This document shows positions 9,376 to 20,523 of a stretch of DNA of 64,000 bases, piece by piece. Made by a program: the position numbers and the translations under genes. How positions within the stretch are numbered: the first letter of the stretch is position 1; each line of letters starts with the position of its first letter. Source of the stretch: Elusimicrobiota bacterium (GTDB lineage: Bacteria; Elusimicrobiota; Elusimicrobia; Elusimicrobiales; UBA9959). The stretch spans positions 40,404 through 104,403 of the forward strand of contig JACQYT010000092.1 of NCBI GenBank assembly GCA_016208085.1, in the 5' to 3' direction. Below the pieces are notes generated by a model that was given only the letters and a program-made list of their open reading frames with translations, made no database searches and was not told the DNA's origin.

Positions 9376-10074
9376 ATGTCCACATTATTGCTCCGGCTGG
9401 CCGGCCCCATGCAGTCATGGGGTACCACCAGCCGGTTTGATCAGCGTGATACGGGAAAGGAGCCAAGCAAATCCGGAGTTATCGGACTTCTGGCTGCTGC
9501 TATGGGGATTGATCAGGAAAACTGGACGGACCTAAAGCCTTTGACGAATCTCGCTATGGGTGTACGACACGACCGGCCCGGCTTCCCGAAGTACGATTAC
9601 CAGACGGCAGGATGCGCAATGGCGGATTCCATTATCAAGGCGAACGGCGAGCTTTCCACGGCCGGCGGAGTGGTCTCGCGCCGTTTTTATCTCGCCGACG
9701 CCGTTTTCCTGGCGGGTTTGGAAAGCCAGGATGAATCCCTGCTTGTTCGCGCGGATGCCGCACTGCGAAATCCGAAATGGCAGCTTTCACTCGGACGCAA
9801 ATCCTATGTGCCTTCTGAGCCGGTCTGGCTCGAGAACGGAATACAGGACGCGCCGCTGCTGGAAGTTTTATCAAAATGGCCGTGGCTTGCCGTGGAGCGG
9901 AAATGGGAGAAACGCCCGGAAAAATTGCTGGTTTCATTTGAATCCAATGACGGTTCGGGAACGCTTAAAATGGACCAGCCGCTGGCGTCTTTCGCCGCGA
10001 GGCGCTTCGGCGCCAGATTCGTGCGTTCGGAATGGATAAAGTTCCCGCGGGAGGTGCTGAATGTTCCTGCATAA
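9376..10074 (+). CDS. casD: Cas5e (CasD)
   Basis: LLLRLAGPMQSWGTTSRFDQRDTGKEPSKSGVIGLLAAAMG. Confidence 0.95.
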   Translation: MSTLLLRLAGPMQSWGTTSRFDQRDTGKEPSKSGVIGLLAAAMGIDQENWTDLKPLTNLAMGVRHDRPGFPKYDYQTAGCAMADSIIKANGELSTAGGVVSRRFYLADAVFLAGLESQDESLLVRADAALRNPKWQLSLGRKSYVPSEPVWLENGIQDAPLLEVLSKWPWLAVERKWEKRPEKLLVSFESNDGSGTLKMDQPLASFAARRFGARFVRSEWIKFPREVLNVPA

Positions 10075-10753
10075 AATACATCTTAACCCGAAAAGCAGGG
10101 AAGTGCGGCGGGACCTCGCCGATCCCTATGAATTGCATTCCACGCTTTGCCGGGCTTTTTCCCCTTCGGACACAAAGTGTCCCGAAGGAGAATTTCTCTG
10201 GCGGCTTGAACCGGAAACAGATAAAGAGGGGAATCCGCGTGTAATAATACAAAGCCGTTCCTTTCCCGACTGGTCACGGATAAATATTAGAGATTGGCTG
10301 GTTAAGCCGCCATCCGGATCTGATGTGATCAATCTGCTTGAAAGCAGGCGGCTGAATCTTAAATCATTACAGCCTGGCGCAAAATTCCGTTTTCGCCTGA
10401 GGGCCAATCCCTCCGTGAAACGCGACGGCAAACGGCTGGGCTTGCTTAATACCCCCGGGCAGGAGTTATGGCTGGACCGTAAAGGGCGGGAGCAGCATGG
10501 ATTTACACTGCCGTACTTGGCCGGCCCTGAAACAAAGGAGGGGCAAATCCCGCGTGTTGCGGTCAGGATTTTCCAGGAGCAGATGTTGCGCGGACACAGA
10601 AGAAACAGGGCGGAAATCCGTGTTTTTTCGGCGTTGTACGATGGGGTGCTGACTGTCGCCGAACCGGGAAAATTCCTGGAGACTCTGCAGAAAGGTATCG
10701 GGCATGGGAAAACCATGGGTCTTGGCCTGCTTTCAATTGCGCCGGTTTCATAA
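10061..10753 (+). CDS. casE: Cas6e crRNA endoribonuclease (CasE/Cse3)
   Basis: DPYELHSTLCRAF, C-terminal GIGHGKTMGLGLLSIAP. Confidence 0.94.
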   Translation: MFLHKIHLNPKSREVRRDLADPYELHSTLCRAFSPSDTKCPEGEFLWRLEPETDKEGNPRVIIQSRSFPDWSRINIRDWLVKPPSGSDVINLLESRRLNLKSLQPGAKFRFRLRANPSVKRDGKRLGLLNTPGQELWLDRKGREQHGFTLPYLAGPETKEGQIPRVAVRIFQEQMLRGHRRNRAEIRVFSALYDGVLTVAEPGKFLETLQKGIGHGKTMGLGLLSIAPVS

Positions 10754-10776
10754 TAAAATATGCGGTAGGAGCCGTT

Positions 10777-11602
10777 ATGGACAATAAAATGGTCGTTTTC
10801 AGGGGCAAGGGAATAAGACGGACCTTGTATAAAAATGAGTGGTGGTTTGTTATTTCCGATGTTATAGCCGCGCTTACGGATTCTCTGGACCCGGCCGGAT
10901 ATATTAAGGATATGCGCCGCAGGGATGACGAGCTTTCCAAAGGGTGGGGGCAAATTGCCGCCCCCCTTGTAATCCAGACTGAAGGCGGGCCTCAAAAGAT
11001 CAATTGCGCCAATACGGAAGGGATATTCCGTATCATACAATCCATCCCTTCCCCCAAGGCCGAACCTTTTAAACGCTGGCTGGCTAAAGTCGGTTATGAG
11101 CGGGTGCAGGAGATAGAGGATCCCGAACTTGGCACAAAAAGAGCCCGCGTCCTGTTCAGGGCAAAAGGCTATTCCGATGAGTGGATTGAAAAGCGAATGC
11201 GCGGCATCGCCATCCGCGAAGAATTGACCGACGAGTGGAAAAAACGGGATGTTGAACAGCCCAAAGAGTATGAAATCCTGACCGCGGAAATAGCAAAGGC
11301 CGCGTTCGGAGTGACCCCGTCCGCTCACAAGAAAATCAAGGGGCTGGACCGCGAAAATCTGCGCGATCATATGACGGATATGGAACTGATCTTTACCATG
11401 TTGGGCGAGGCATCCACAACCGCGATCGCCAGGGCCGACGACGTGCGCGGCTTTCCGGAAAACCGCCGCGCCGCCGTCAAAGGCGGAGGCGTCGCGGGGA
11501 AGGCCAGGAAAGACCTGGAAAAAAAGACGGGGAAACGCGTTGTCTCCGCTGAAAATTACCTGACGGAGCCGGAAAGCCGCAAAAGGCTGGAACAAAAAAA
11601 TC

Positions 11603-11610
<8 letters not shown>
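10777..11610 (+). CDS. BRO-N domain protein, DinD-like (phage antirepressor family)
   Basis: N-term FRGKGIRRTLYKNEWWFVISDVIAALTDSLDPAGYIKDMRRRD; C-term KKIKGLDRENLRDHMTDMELIFTMLGEASTTAIAR...KGGGVAGKARKDLEKKTGKRVVSAENYL typical of Bro-N/DinD proteins; overlaps cas1 start by 8 bp. Confidence 0.88.
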
Positions 11611-12800
<1,190 letters not shown>

Positions 12801-12893
12801 GTTCTTTGACAATTTGGTGGGTCTTAAAATCGGTTACCGGACGATTTTCAGCCTACAAAATGTTTATAGGGCATTTTGAGCGCAAATAGAAGT

Positions 12894-12983
12894 ATGTTCC
12901 CCACGCGCGTGGGGATGAACCGAAAGGTGTTTACCCCCCCCACTATACAGGAAAATGTTCCCCACGCGCGTGGGGCTGAACCG
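12894..12983 (+). CRISPR. Minimal type I-E CRISPR array: two 29-bp repeats (12894-12922, 12955-12983), one 32-bp spacer (12923-12954)
   Basis: ATGTTCCCCACGCGCGTGGGGATGAACCG and a copy with one substitution (GGGGCTGAACCG), exactly 61 bp apart, directly downstream of cas2. Confidence 0.93.
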
Positions 12984-13008
12984 GGGTTATCCCGAAAGTT
13001 TCAGTTTT

Positions 13009-13058
13009 CCCTCACCCCTGCCCTCCCCCTCAAGGGGGGGTGAGGGAGAGGGTGGACA
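13009..13058. repeat. Dispersed GC-rich hairpin repeat (CCCTCACCCCTGCCCTCCCCCTC...GGGGGTGAGGGAGAGGG)
   Basis: Related sequence occurs inverted at about 63346-63392 inside the giant ORF. Confidence 0.65.
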
Positions 13059-13111
13059 AAAAAATCTGTATGGCTACGACGGTATAAGTGTGTCAACTGC
13101 AATTTTCAGGC

Positions 13112-15082
13112 TTACTCGTAGCGCAGCGCTTCTATCGGGTCCAGCAGGGCGGCGCGCAGGGCCGGCCAGAAGCCGAAGCTCACGCCGATGAGGGTGGAAA
13201 AACCGAAAGCGAAAGAAATGGTGCCAAACCCCAGCGCCGGCTTCACCTTAATAAAAAAGTAAGCCGCCCAGCCCAATCCGAACCCCAGGGCTACGCCCAG
13301 CGCCCCGCCTATGAGGCAAAGCGTGACCGCTTCAATAAGGAACTGGCCCAGAATGTCGGAGTTCTTGGCCCCCAGCGCTTTGCGCAGGCCTATTTCGCGT
13401 GTGCGCTCGGTGACGCTGACAAGCATGATATTCATGATTCCTATGCCGCCCACGAGAAGCGAAATGCCGGCTATCGCGTAGACCACCAGCGAGAGCTTGC
13501 CCATGCCGTCCTTAAAACTTGCTATCTGGGCCTCAAAAGTGCGCACGTCAAAGAAGTCTTCCTGGTCCTCTCTGGGGGGATGTTGTTTGCGCAGGGCCAG
13601 GATTATCTGCTTGCGGGTCTCGGGCGCGTCGGCCGGGGCGCGGGCCGTGACTTCTATGTAGTTCAGGCGGCTATGGCCGAAGACGCGTTTGGAGGCGGTA
13701 TTTAAGGGAATAATAGCCCCGGGCCGTCCGCCGAAAATCTGCTGCTCCTTGCCGTCCTCGATCACGCCCACCACGGTGAAAGTAATGTTCTTGAGACGTA
13801 TCTCGCTGTTGACCGCCGGTTCCGAGCCGAAAAGCTTGTTTGCCAGCGTCTTGTTGATGACGGCGACGCGGGCGCGGCCTGCGTTCTCGGCCGGGGTGAA
13901 AAAACGGCCTTCCACTTTGCGGTTCTCAAAGAGGTTTTTTTTTGCCTTCTGGACATCCAGCGTGATGCCTTCGTCGCTGTTGATGTAGGCGGCCAGGTGT
14001 CTGTTCCCGGCGGAAGCTTCGGCGTTGCCGGACACTATGGGCGTGATCTTTTCCGCAAGCGGGCAGCCGGCTTTTATGGCTTCCACATCGCCGTAGGTGA
14101 GCTGGCGGCTGATTTTCAGACGTTCCCAGCGCGGCGAGACCCATACTTTCTTGGCGTCGTCTTCGGTAGCGCCGCTAAGCAGGCTTTTCATGAAGCCTTC
14201 GCTTATGGTCATCAGCGAAATGATGGAGCCCACGCCTATCAGGATGCCCAGCACGGTCAGCGCGCTCCTCATCTTATGGCTCCAGATAGCCTTAAAGGCC
14301 GCCTTGAACTGCTCGCTTATCTCCGACGGCGTGAAGCCGAGCCTGGCTTTCGGAAGCCCTGCGGAGGGCCTAAGAGGCGCTGAAATCGTTGTGGACGCCT
14401 GGGCGCGGCGGGTATCGTCGGAAACTATCGCGCCGTCCTTCATGCGCACCACCCGGCGGGTCTGCGCCGAGACCTCTTCGTCGTGCGTGACTATTACCAC
14501 GGTAAGCCCCCGGTCGTTAAGGTCTTTTATCGCCCGCATCACTTCCTGGCGGCTTTTGGCGTCCAGATTCCCGGTGGGTTCGTCGGCAAGCAGGATAAGC
14601 GGGTCGTTCACAAGCGCGCGGGCTATGGCCACGCGCTGACACTCGCCGCCGGATAATTCATTGGATTTATGCTTCAACCGGTCCGAAAGGCCTACCAGAC
14701 GCAGACATTCAAGAGCTTTTTGAGAATCCGTTCCGAGGCCGCTGTATACCATGGGCAGAATAACATTGTCCTTTGCCGTCGTCTTTTTAAGCAGGTGGAA
14801 AGACTGGAAAATGAAGCCGACCATGCGGCTGCGGATGGCGGCCAGCCGGCCTTCGGCGAGGCTGGCCGTAGGGTGGCCGGCGAAATAGTATTCCCCGGCG
14901 TCGGGCCGGTCCAGTAACCCCAGTATATGCATCAAGGTGGATTTGCCGGACCCGGAGGGCCCGACCAGAGAAATCAACTCGCCGGCTTTTATGCTGAGGG
15001 AAACTTCTTTGAGCGCCTCCACCTTGAACAAACCGGTGACATAGGTTTTGCTGAGATTGCGGATATCTATCAGAATTTCCAT
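13112..15082 (-). CDS. macB: MacB-type ABC transporter, ATPase-permease fusion
   Basis: GPSGSGKSTLMHILG, LSGGECQRVAIARALVNDPLILLADEPTGNLD; C-terminal FtsX-like permease with MacB periplasmic domain. Confidence 0.92.
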   Translation of the reverse strand: MEILIDIRNLSKTYVTGLFKVEALKEVSLSIKAGELISLVGPSGSGKSTLMHILGLLDRPDAGEYYFAGHPTASLAEGRLAAIRSRMVGFIFQSFHLLKKTTAKDNVILPMVYSGLGTDSQKALECLRLVGLSDRLKHKSNELSGGECQRVAIARALVNDPLILLADEPTGNLDAKSRQEVMRAIKDLNDRGLTVVIVTHDEEVSAQTRRVVRMKDGAIVSDDTRRAQASTTISAPLRPSAGLPKARLGFTPSEISEQFKAAFKAIWSHKMRSALTVLGILIGVGSIISLMTISEGFMKSLLSGATEDDAKKVWVSPRWERLKISRQLTYGDVEAIKAGCPLAEKITPIVSGNAEASAGNRHLAAYINSDEGITLDVQKAKKNLFENRKVEGRFFTPAENAGRARVAVINKTLANKLFGSEPAVNSEIRLKNITFTVVGVIEDGKEQQIFGGRPGAIIPLNTASKRVFGHSRLNYIEVTARAPADAPETRKQIILALRKQHPPREDQEDFFDVRTFEAQIASFKDGMGKLSLVVYAIAGISLLVGGIGIMNIMLVSVTERTREIGLRKALGAKNSDILGQFLIEAVTLCLIGGALGVALGFGLGWAAYFFIKVKPALGFGTISFAFGFSTLIGVSFGFWPALRAALLDPIEALRYE

Positions 15083-15083
15083 G

Positions 15084-16040
15084 TCAGTTGATTTGGACCG
15101 TCATGCGTTCTTTGGCTATGCCGGTGGAGTAATAGACGACGTCATTTTCGCCAAGGCCTGAGATGATCTCTATCGCCTTTTCGTTGGCCGCGCCTACTTC
15201 CACCTTCTTATCGGTCACTTTTTTGCTCTTTTCGTCTTTTATGGTCACAAACGCATCGCCGTCCTTGTAGGCGATGGCTTTCTTGGGCAGGGAAAGAGCT
15301 TTCGGCTTCACGGCGGTTATCACGCGCACGTCGGCCGTCATGCCGGAACGCAGGACCGGGATGTTTTTGGCGGACAGGATCTTTACCTCGTAAACTGTCA
15401 CTCCTTCCCTGGAAATGGACTCCCTCGCGATAGACAGCACATTGCCCTCATGTCTGTCCTTGGGGAAAGAATCAAGGTAAAACTCGGCCTTCTGGCCTTC
15501 CTTCACGCTGCCGATGTCCGTCTCGTCCACAAAGGTCTTGATGATCAGCCGGTCGGAGATGACGGCTATTTCCTTGCCCGCGCTTACCGACTGGCCCGGC
15601 TCCACGGCGCGTTTGACAACCATGCCGTCTATCGGGGAGACCACGGGGGTCAGGTTATAGGCTTCTTCCACCATTTTTTTTTCTTCGGGCGTGGAATCTT
15701 TCATCTTCAGGGAATCCAGAAGCGCGGTGCGTTCGCTTGAGCTTATCCAGGCCAGTATCTGTCCTTTTTTCATCAGGTCGCCTTCGCGGAACAGGATTTC
15801 CTCGGCCCGGCCGTTGACCGACGGGGTGACCAGCACGCGGTTCTCCGGCTCAACTACGCCTATAGCCTGGGTCTTTATGACGAACAGCCCTTTGGAGACT
15901 TTCACCGGAGAGAGCTCTTCCAGTTTCTTGAGCTCTTTCTTGGCCTTGTAATGCCTGTAAGCCAGAGCGCCCCCGCTCGCAAGTGCCAGGATGACGACGC
16001 CGAATATGAATTTTTTGGTCTTAAAAAAACGTTTCTTCAT
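15084..16040 (-). CDS. macA: HlyD/MacA-family periplasmic adaptor
   Basis: VKVSKGLFVIKTQAIGVVEPENRVLVTPSVNGRAEEILFREGDLMKKGQ; upstream of macB on the same strand. Confidence 0.85.
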   Translation of the reverse strand: MKKRFFKTKKFIFGVVILALASGGALAYRHYKAKKELKKLEELSPVKVSKGLFVIKTQAIGVVEPENRVLVTPSVNGRAEEILFREGDLMKKGQILAWISSSERTALLDSLKMKDSTPEEKKMVEEAYNLTPVVSPIDGMVVKRAVEPGQSVSAGKEIAVISDRLIIKTFVDETDIGSVKEGQKAEFYLDSFPKDRHEGNVLSIARESISREGVTVYEVKILSAKNIPVLRSGMTADVRVITAVKPKALSLPKKAIAYKDGDAFVTIKDEKSKKVTDKKVEVGAANEKAIEIISGLGENDVVYYSTGIAKERMTVQIN

Positions 16041-16042
16041 CG

Positions 16043-17293
16043 TTATTCTCCCAGGGATTTGATAAAAGCCGCATAGTTGACAGCGAGGTTCCGCCTGGCC
16101 GTTAAAAGCTGGTTTTCCGCGCTGATGAGCTGGTCCTCTATATTACGCCACTCAAAATAGGACGCCTGGCCGGCTAGGTACTGCTTGCGCAATATCCACG
16201 CCCTGGCGTTGGCCGCCTCAAGCGAGCTTTTGACCACGTCCATGTAAAGCCGGGTCTCCCGCCACGTCAGAAAACTGTCTTCTGCATCCAGGTAGACTTC
16301 ATCGCGGGTGTTCTTTAACAAGGCCTCGGCGCGGGCCTTCTCGGACTTGACGGCGGAAAGGTCCGCGCTCAGGCGGCCGGAGGTGAAAAGCGGCAGGGAA
16401 AGTCTTGCGCCCAAAGACCAGCTCCTGCCGGTATCCGGCCAGTCGGTGCCGGCCCAGGTGTAGCCGCCGCTGGCCGAGAATTCGGGCAGAAAACCGCTTC
16501 TGGAGCGCTCTACGGCGGCCTGGCTTATTTCAACGCCGGCCCGGGCAGAACGCAAAGACGGGTGGCGCTCAAGCCGGCCGGAAAAAGAGCCGAAATCCTC
16601 CGGCGGCGCCGGAGGCTCGGACAGTTCTGCGACCTCGGCTTTGGCCGCGGGCGCTCGGCCAAGCAGGCGGTTTAATTTGCGCTCAAGGAGCCGCAGGTTT
16701 TTTTTATAGCGTTCGTGCTGCCACTGCGCGGTCGTATAAACCGAGCGGGTCTCAAGCAGCGCCGCTTTGTTCTCGCGGCCCGCCTCGTATTTAAGCCGGA
16801 TAATCTCCACGTTCTCGCTGCGGCGTTTCAGGGTCTCTTCGGAAAGCCGGAGCGTCTCCCGCGCGTTCATCAGGTCGGCAAAAACTGATTTCAGCTCATA
16901 GAGCAGGCCGATTTTTATCTGGTCGTAATCAGCCTCGGCTTTCCGGTAGGCGGCAATGACCGACTTCAAGCCGGCCCCAAGCGCGGGGGAAAACAGTATC
17001 TGGGACCCGCTCAAACCATATGAGTAGGAATTGCCCGCGTCGGCTGCGTCGCTGCCGGCGCGGCTGTATGCGGCGCCGACGGAAAAACCGGGGTATAAAG
17101 CCGAGCGGGAGACGGTTACGCGGCTTTCGGCGGCCTCAAGCAAGCTGGCAGCGGCCAGGCTCTGCGGATTGTTTGAAAGCAGGAGTCTGGCGGCCTCGTC
17201 AAAGGCAAGCGGCTCCCCGGTCTGGGCCGGCGCCTGTGCCGCCGTTAGAAGGCACAGAAATACAAGCAATATCGACGTCCGGAGCAACCCCAT
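16043..17293 (-). CDS. TolC-family outer membrane efflux protein
   Basis: ESRVTVSRSALYPGFSVGAAYSRAGS, YEAGRENKAALLETRS; signal peptide MGLLRTSILLVFLCLLTAAQAPAQ. Confidence 0.85.
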   Translation of the reverse strand: MGLLRTSILLVFLCLLTAAQAPAQTGEPLAFDEAARLLLSNNPQSLAAASLLEAAESRVTVSRSALYPGFSVGAAYSRAGSDAADAGNSYSYGLSGSQILFSPALGAGLKSVIAAYRKAEADYDQIKIGLLYELKSVFADLMNARETLRLSEETLKRRSENVEIIRLKYEAGRENKAALLETRSVYTTAQWQHERYKKNLRLLERKLNRLLGRAPAAKAEVAELSEPPAPPEDFGSFSGRLERHPSLRSARAGVEISQAAVERSRSGFLPEFSASGGYTWAGTDWPDTGRSWSLGARLSLPLFTSGRLSADLSAVKSEKARAEALLKNTRDEVYLDAEDSFLTWRETRLYMDVVKSSLEAANARAWILRKQYLAGQASYFEWRNIEDQLISAENQLLTARRNLAVNYAAFIKSLGE

Positions 17294-17418
17294 AATATCA
17301 ATTTTATCATAGAATTCACCGATGAACTTTCTGGGTGCGACAACGCAGCTCATACAAGCGCGGTATATAACATTTGTCATAAAACTACTTACGTTTGTAT
17401 GGGCTTAAAAGTTTCACT

Positions 17419-17514
17419 AAAAATTTTTGCGGCAAAAATTTTTACTATGCCCCGACCTTTGGTCGGGGTAACCTTGGGGAAAGAGGGATAAAATGTTGTC
17501 GGACAACATTTTAT
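17419..17514. repeat. Composite palindromic repeat: AAAAATTTTTGC-G-GCAAAAATTTTT (17419-17443) plus ATAAAATGTTGTC-G-GACAACATTTTAT (17488-17514)
   Basis: Perfect palindromes with single-nt centres; the first recurs at 40303 and 56407. Confidence 0.9.
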
Positions 17515-17519
17515 TTGGG

Positions 17520-18485
17520 CTAGAATTCCAGATTCGGCCGTATCATGATCTGGAAATTGCCGCGGCCGGAATCCTTCTCGGTAAGTTTCCCCGTGTATTT
17601 TTCCCCGGACGTCCAGATGAAACCCGTGCCCAGGCTGAACATCGTGCGCCTGCCCGCGAGAAATTTTTTCTCCACCAGAAAAAAATGCCGTATCGGCCCG
17701 AAGTTTTTCCGCGAGAAATCCGCCACGTACTCAAAACCGCTGTTATTGAGCCAGAAATTTTTTGAGGAGCCGAAATCCGTCCTGCTGCGGCGGCATCCGA
17801 GATAGAAAGAATCGGTAATGTTGCTGTTATCGTGGGTCTTCAACCCTGCGCGGAAGCTCCAGCGCAGCGTTCTGTCCTGGAGGTACTGCTCTCCCTTCAG
17901 CTTCCCTTCCACCTCAACCCAGGCGTCCTTTATCAGCTTGTTGTGCTGTATGTGGTAATTGCCGCCGCTTATCAGTATGCCGGAATAGCCGGTGCGCTTG
18001 CCCCGGTAAGATTTTTTTATGGAATCGAAATTGATGACGTTGCCGAAGAAAAGCGACAGCGCCCACGGTTCTTCAAAGCCGGCCGTGACCGCCTCCACCA
18101 GGTTGAGGTTGTCCGAGACTTTCGCGCTGCGGTAAAGACCCGGCTGATGAGCGCGGATAAGCGTGCCGGCGTAAGGAAGCGGGTTAATGCTCGCCTCAAG
18201 GACGGCGGTGCGGGGAAGATAGAATTTTTTTACCAGCTCCCGGTATATCTCAATTTCGGAGGCCGCGCTCAGATGGGGGATGGGCTTGCCGGTTAGGCTT
18301 TTATATAAGCCCGCGCTGGCGTAGTAGGGGTCCAGCTCAATTTCTATATGGGCCTCAGCCGCTTCCTTGACCGTCTCTGTGGCCGACTGCTGGGCCGTCG
18401 TGATACGCGGGAAAAAAAGGAATAAAAAAATTATTGCCGCCGACAGTCGCATAAGGCCAATTAGCCCGAAAATTTCGGTTGACAT
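17520..18485 (-). CDS. Hypothetical exported outer-membrane-like protein
   Basis: Signal peptide MSTEIFGLIGLMRLSAAIIFLFLFFPRITTAQQS, beta-rich sequence. Confidence 0.55.
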   Translation of the reverse strand: MSTEIFGLIGLMRLSAAIIFLFLFFPRITTAQQSATETVKEAAEAHIEIELDPYYASAGLYKSLTGKPIPHLSAASEIEIYRELVKKFYLPRTAVLEASINPLPYAGTLIRAHQPGLYRSAKVSDNLNLVEAVTAGFEEPWALSLFFGNVINFDSIKKSYRGKRTGYSGILISGGNYHIQHNKLIKDAWVEVEGKLKGEQYLQDRTLRWSFRAGLKTHDNSNITDSFYLGCRRSRTDFGSSKNFWLNNSGFEYVADFSRKNFGPIRHFFLVEKKFLAGRRTMFSLGTGFIWTSGEKYTGKLTEKDSGRGNFQIMIRPNLEF

Positions 18486-18590
18486 CTTTCCGTAAGTCCC
18501 CCTTTTAGCAAAGGGGGATGAAGGGGGATTTAATGAATAAAGAGTTGTAAAAATCTCCCCCGGCCCCTCTTCCAAAAAGAGGGGTAATTA
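18482..18590. repeat. Dispersed CCCCCTTTTAGCAAAGGGGG / CCCCTCTTTTTGGAAGAGGGG-type repeats
   Basis: Related copies at about 30268-30296 and 63625-63660. Confidence 0.7.
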
Positions 18591-18592
18591 CG

Positions 18593-19588
18593 TCAGTAAT
18601 ACGTGATCTCTCTCTTGACTATGCGGGGGGCCGCCGACTTGTCTTCAAGCCTCTTGTCGCCGTAGGTAAGGAACCTGGTTTTCCATTCCTCCGTCCAGTT
18701 GCCGTTCTTATCGGACTTGTAGGTATAGCGGTATTCATAGGCGGGATTTTCGCTTCCCTCGTACACCGACTCTCTCAGGGGCGCGCCCTTTTCATCGCAG
18801 TAGATTTCGGATTTGGAAAGCATCTGCTCGCCGGCGTTGTACTCCGTGCGGACCTCCCTGGAGAGTGTCCCGTCCTTGCGGTGTTCGTAGACGGTTTTTT
18901 CCGTCAGTTGGCCGTGTTCGTTGAAGACCGAAACCGACCGCGTGTTCGCTTTTTTGTCAAAAGAATAAACTTCCTGTTTCAGTTTGCCGCCGTCCGGGCC
19001 GTACTCCGTCTTTTCGGCCAATTCGTTCTTGCCGGAGTATTTATATTCTATCCTGGCTTCCAGCCCCATGTAGGCGTCGAACTGGCGGTCTTCCGCGGGG
19101 AGGCCTTTGGAATTGTAAAACCGGAAGACCTGTTTTATGAGGTTTTCGGCGCCGGAGGCGCCCGGAGCCGCAACGGCGTCATGGACCATAACGGCGTCAA
19201 AATCTTTTTTCAGGTTTTCCCGGCAGAAATCTTCAAACGCCGACCGCGAATCTTCGCCGAAAGAACTATCAACCTTTTCTTCCGATTTTATGTTTTTGCA
19301 TACGGTTTCGATCTCTTTCCTGGTCTTATGGACGAAGCGTTTTTTTGAAACCAGCGTTTTCTGCTGGTATTCGGCTTCCCCGGTTTTAAGGCCGTCAGAG
19401 TCGCAGGAGGTCTGAAAAACGGAGCCGGGTACGCCTTCAAGCCAGATCTTGTCGCGTTTGACCGGCAGCATGGTCATAACCTTCAGGCTTTTGATCTTCG
19501 GCTTAAGGTTCTCGCATTTAAGTTCCTGCGCCCCGGCCCGGGGAAAGGCCAGGCAGAGCAGTGAGAGAGAAAAAAAGATGTTTTTCAT
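18593..19588 (-). CDS. Hypothetical exported protein with YD/MORN-like repeats
   Basis: Signal peptide MKNIFFSLSLLCLAFPRAGAQ; repetitive KYSGKNELAEKTEYGPDGGKLKQEVYS. Confidence 0.5.
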   Translation of the reverse strand: MKNIFFSLSLLCLAFPRAGAQELKCENLKPKIKSLKVMTMLPVKRDKIWLEGVPGSVFQTSCDSDGLKTGEAEYQQKTLVSKKRFVHKTRKEIETVCKNIKSEEKVDSSFGEDSRSAFEDFCRENLKKDFDAVMVHDAVAAPGASGAENLIKQVFRFYNSKGLPAEDRQFDAYMGLEARIEYKYSGKNELAEKTEYGPDGGKLKQEVYSFDKKANTRSVSVFNEHGQLTEKTVYEHRKDGTLSREVRTEYNAGEQMLSKSEIYCDEKGAPLRESVYEGSENPAYEYRYTYKSDKNGNWTEEWKTRFLTYGDKRLEDKSAAPRIVKREITYY

Positions 19589-19724
19589 AGTATCATATTA
19601 TACTTTACTGGAACGCGCCGGTTAAACTGTCGGTCATATTCGGGTTATTGACAATGTGCCGTGGTAAGGATTACAATTTACTATAGAAGTGATATACCGA
19701 GCCGGCGCGCGCAAGAGCATAAAT

Positions 19725-19970
19725 ATGGCTAGATGGACTGATGGTAAAACTCTCGATAAGGTGGCGGACGGCCTCCTGAGGAAGAATCTGATACAATGCT
19801 ATCAGGCCATCAGCCAGGCTTACCCTGAGTTCGCAAACCTCGATCCCGCAACCGCCGCCGAATACCTGCTCCATCTGCGGAACACCGGCAGGATCCGCAT
19901 CGAACTCTTCAACGAGACCCCCGCGCTGATCGGCTGCCGGATCATAGACCTGGACACAGGAACCTCATAA
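19725..19970 (+). CDS. Small hypothetical protein
   Basis: ORF MARWTDGKTLDKVADGLLRKNLIQCYQAISQAYPEF; TTGACA (19648) N18 TACAAT (19672) upstream. Confidence 0.45.
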   Translation: MARWTDGKTLDKVADGLLRKNLIQCYQAISQAYPEFANLDPATAAEYLLHLRNTGRIRIELFNETPALIGCRIIDLDTGTS

Positions 19971-20061
19971 CAAGTTTATAAGAATAATTCTTTTGAATTG
20001 CCCCCGGGCCTTAACCCGGGGGGTTAAAGCATGGTCGCTAAATATCCTCTTTTTGTGTTGC

Positions 20062-20523
20062 CTATTCTTTGTTTTTATAGGTGTCAGTCTGAAATATCAA
20101 CGTTGCAAATTCAACTTGGGCCAATCGGACCTCAGTCCATTTTTTAACAACAGCGTCATATTCATTACTATAAACAGTCAGTAGCCACCTCTTATTGGCA
20201 TTGCTTGCGTGTTTTATCTCCATTTTGGTCAAGGCCCAGTGGTTTGCGGGCTCATGCCCGGCGGCAGAACTAAACAAGACATGGCCGACTTTACACAACT
20301 CCAGCGAAAACCGCATGGTTTTCCTGCCCGCATTTGGCAGATAATTGGAGTGATATAAAGTGAGAACAGCCTTGAATTGCCCTGTAATAGTAAGGGCCTG
20401 TTCCCTGCTCGAAACAAAGCCGTTTGAAGAAACCATTGCCGACTTAAGCAAGGCATCATGGAAACTGTTGTACTTCTTCAGAAATTCTTTTATCTCTGAA
20501 GCTGTCTTTAATTCTTGTCGCAT
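20062..20523 (-). CDS. Hypothetical protein
   Basis: ORF overlapping the end of the upstream gene; no recognised motif. Confidence 0.5.
   Translation of the reverse strand: MRQELKTASEIKEFLKKYNSFHDALLKSAMVSSNGFVSSREQALTITGQFKAVLTLYHSNYLPNAGRKTMRFSLELCKVGHVLFSSAAGHEPANHWALTKMEIKHASNANKRWLLTVYSNEYDAVVKKWTEVRLAQVEFATLIFQTDTYKNKE

Noticed and set aside
12826-12848. AAAATCG-N9-CGATTTT inverted repeat in the CRISPR leader as a specific regulatory site
   Set aside because: Short stem in AT-rich leader; could be a weak terminator or chance and no comparative support is available.
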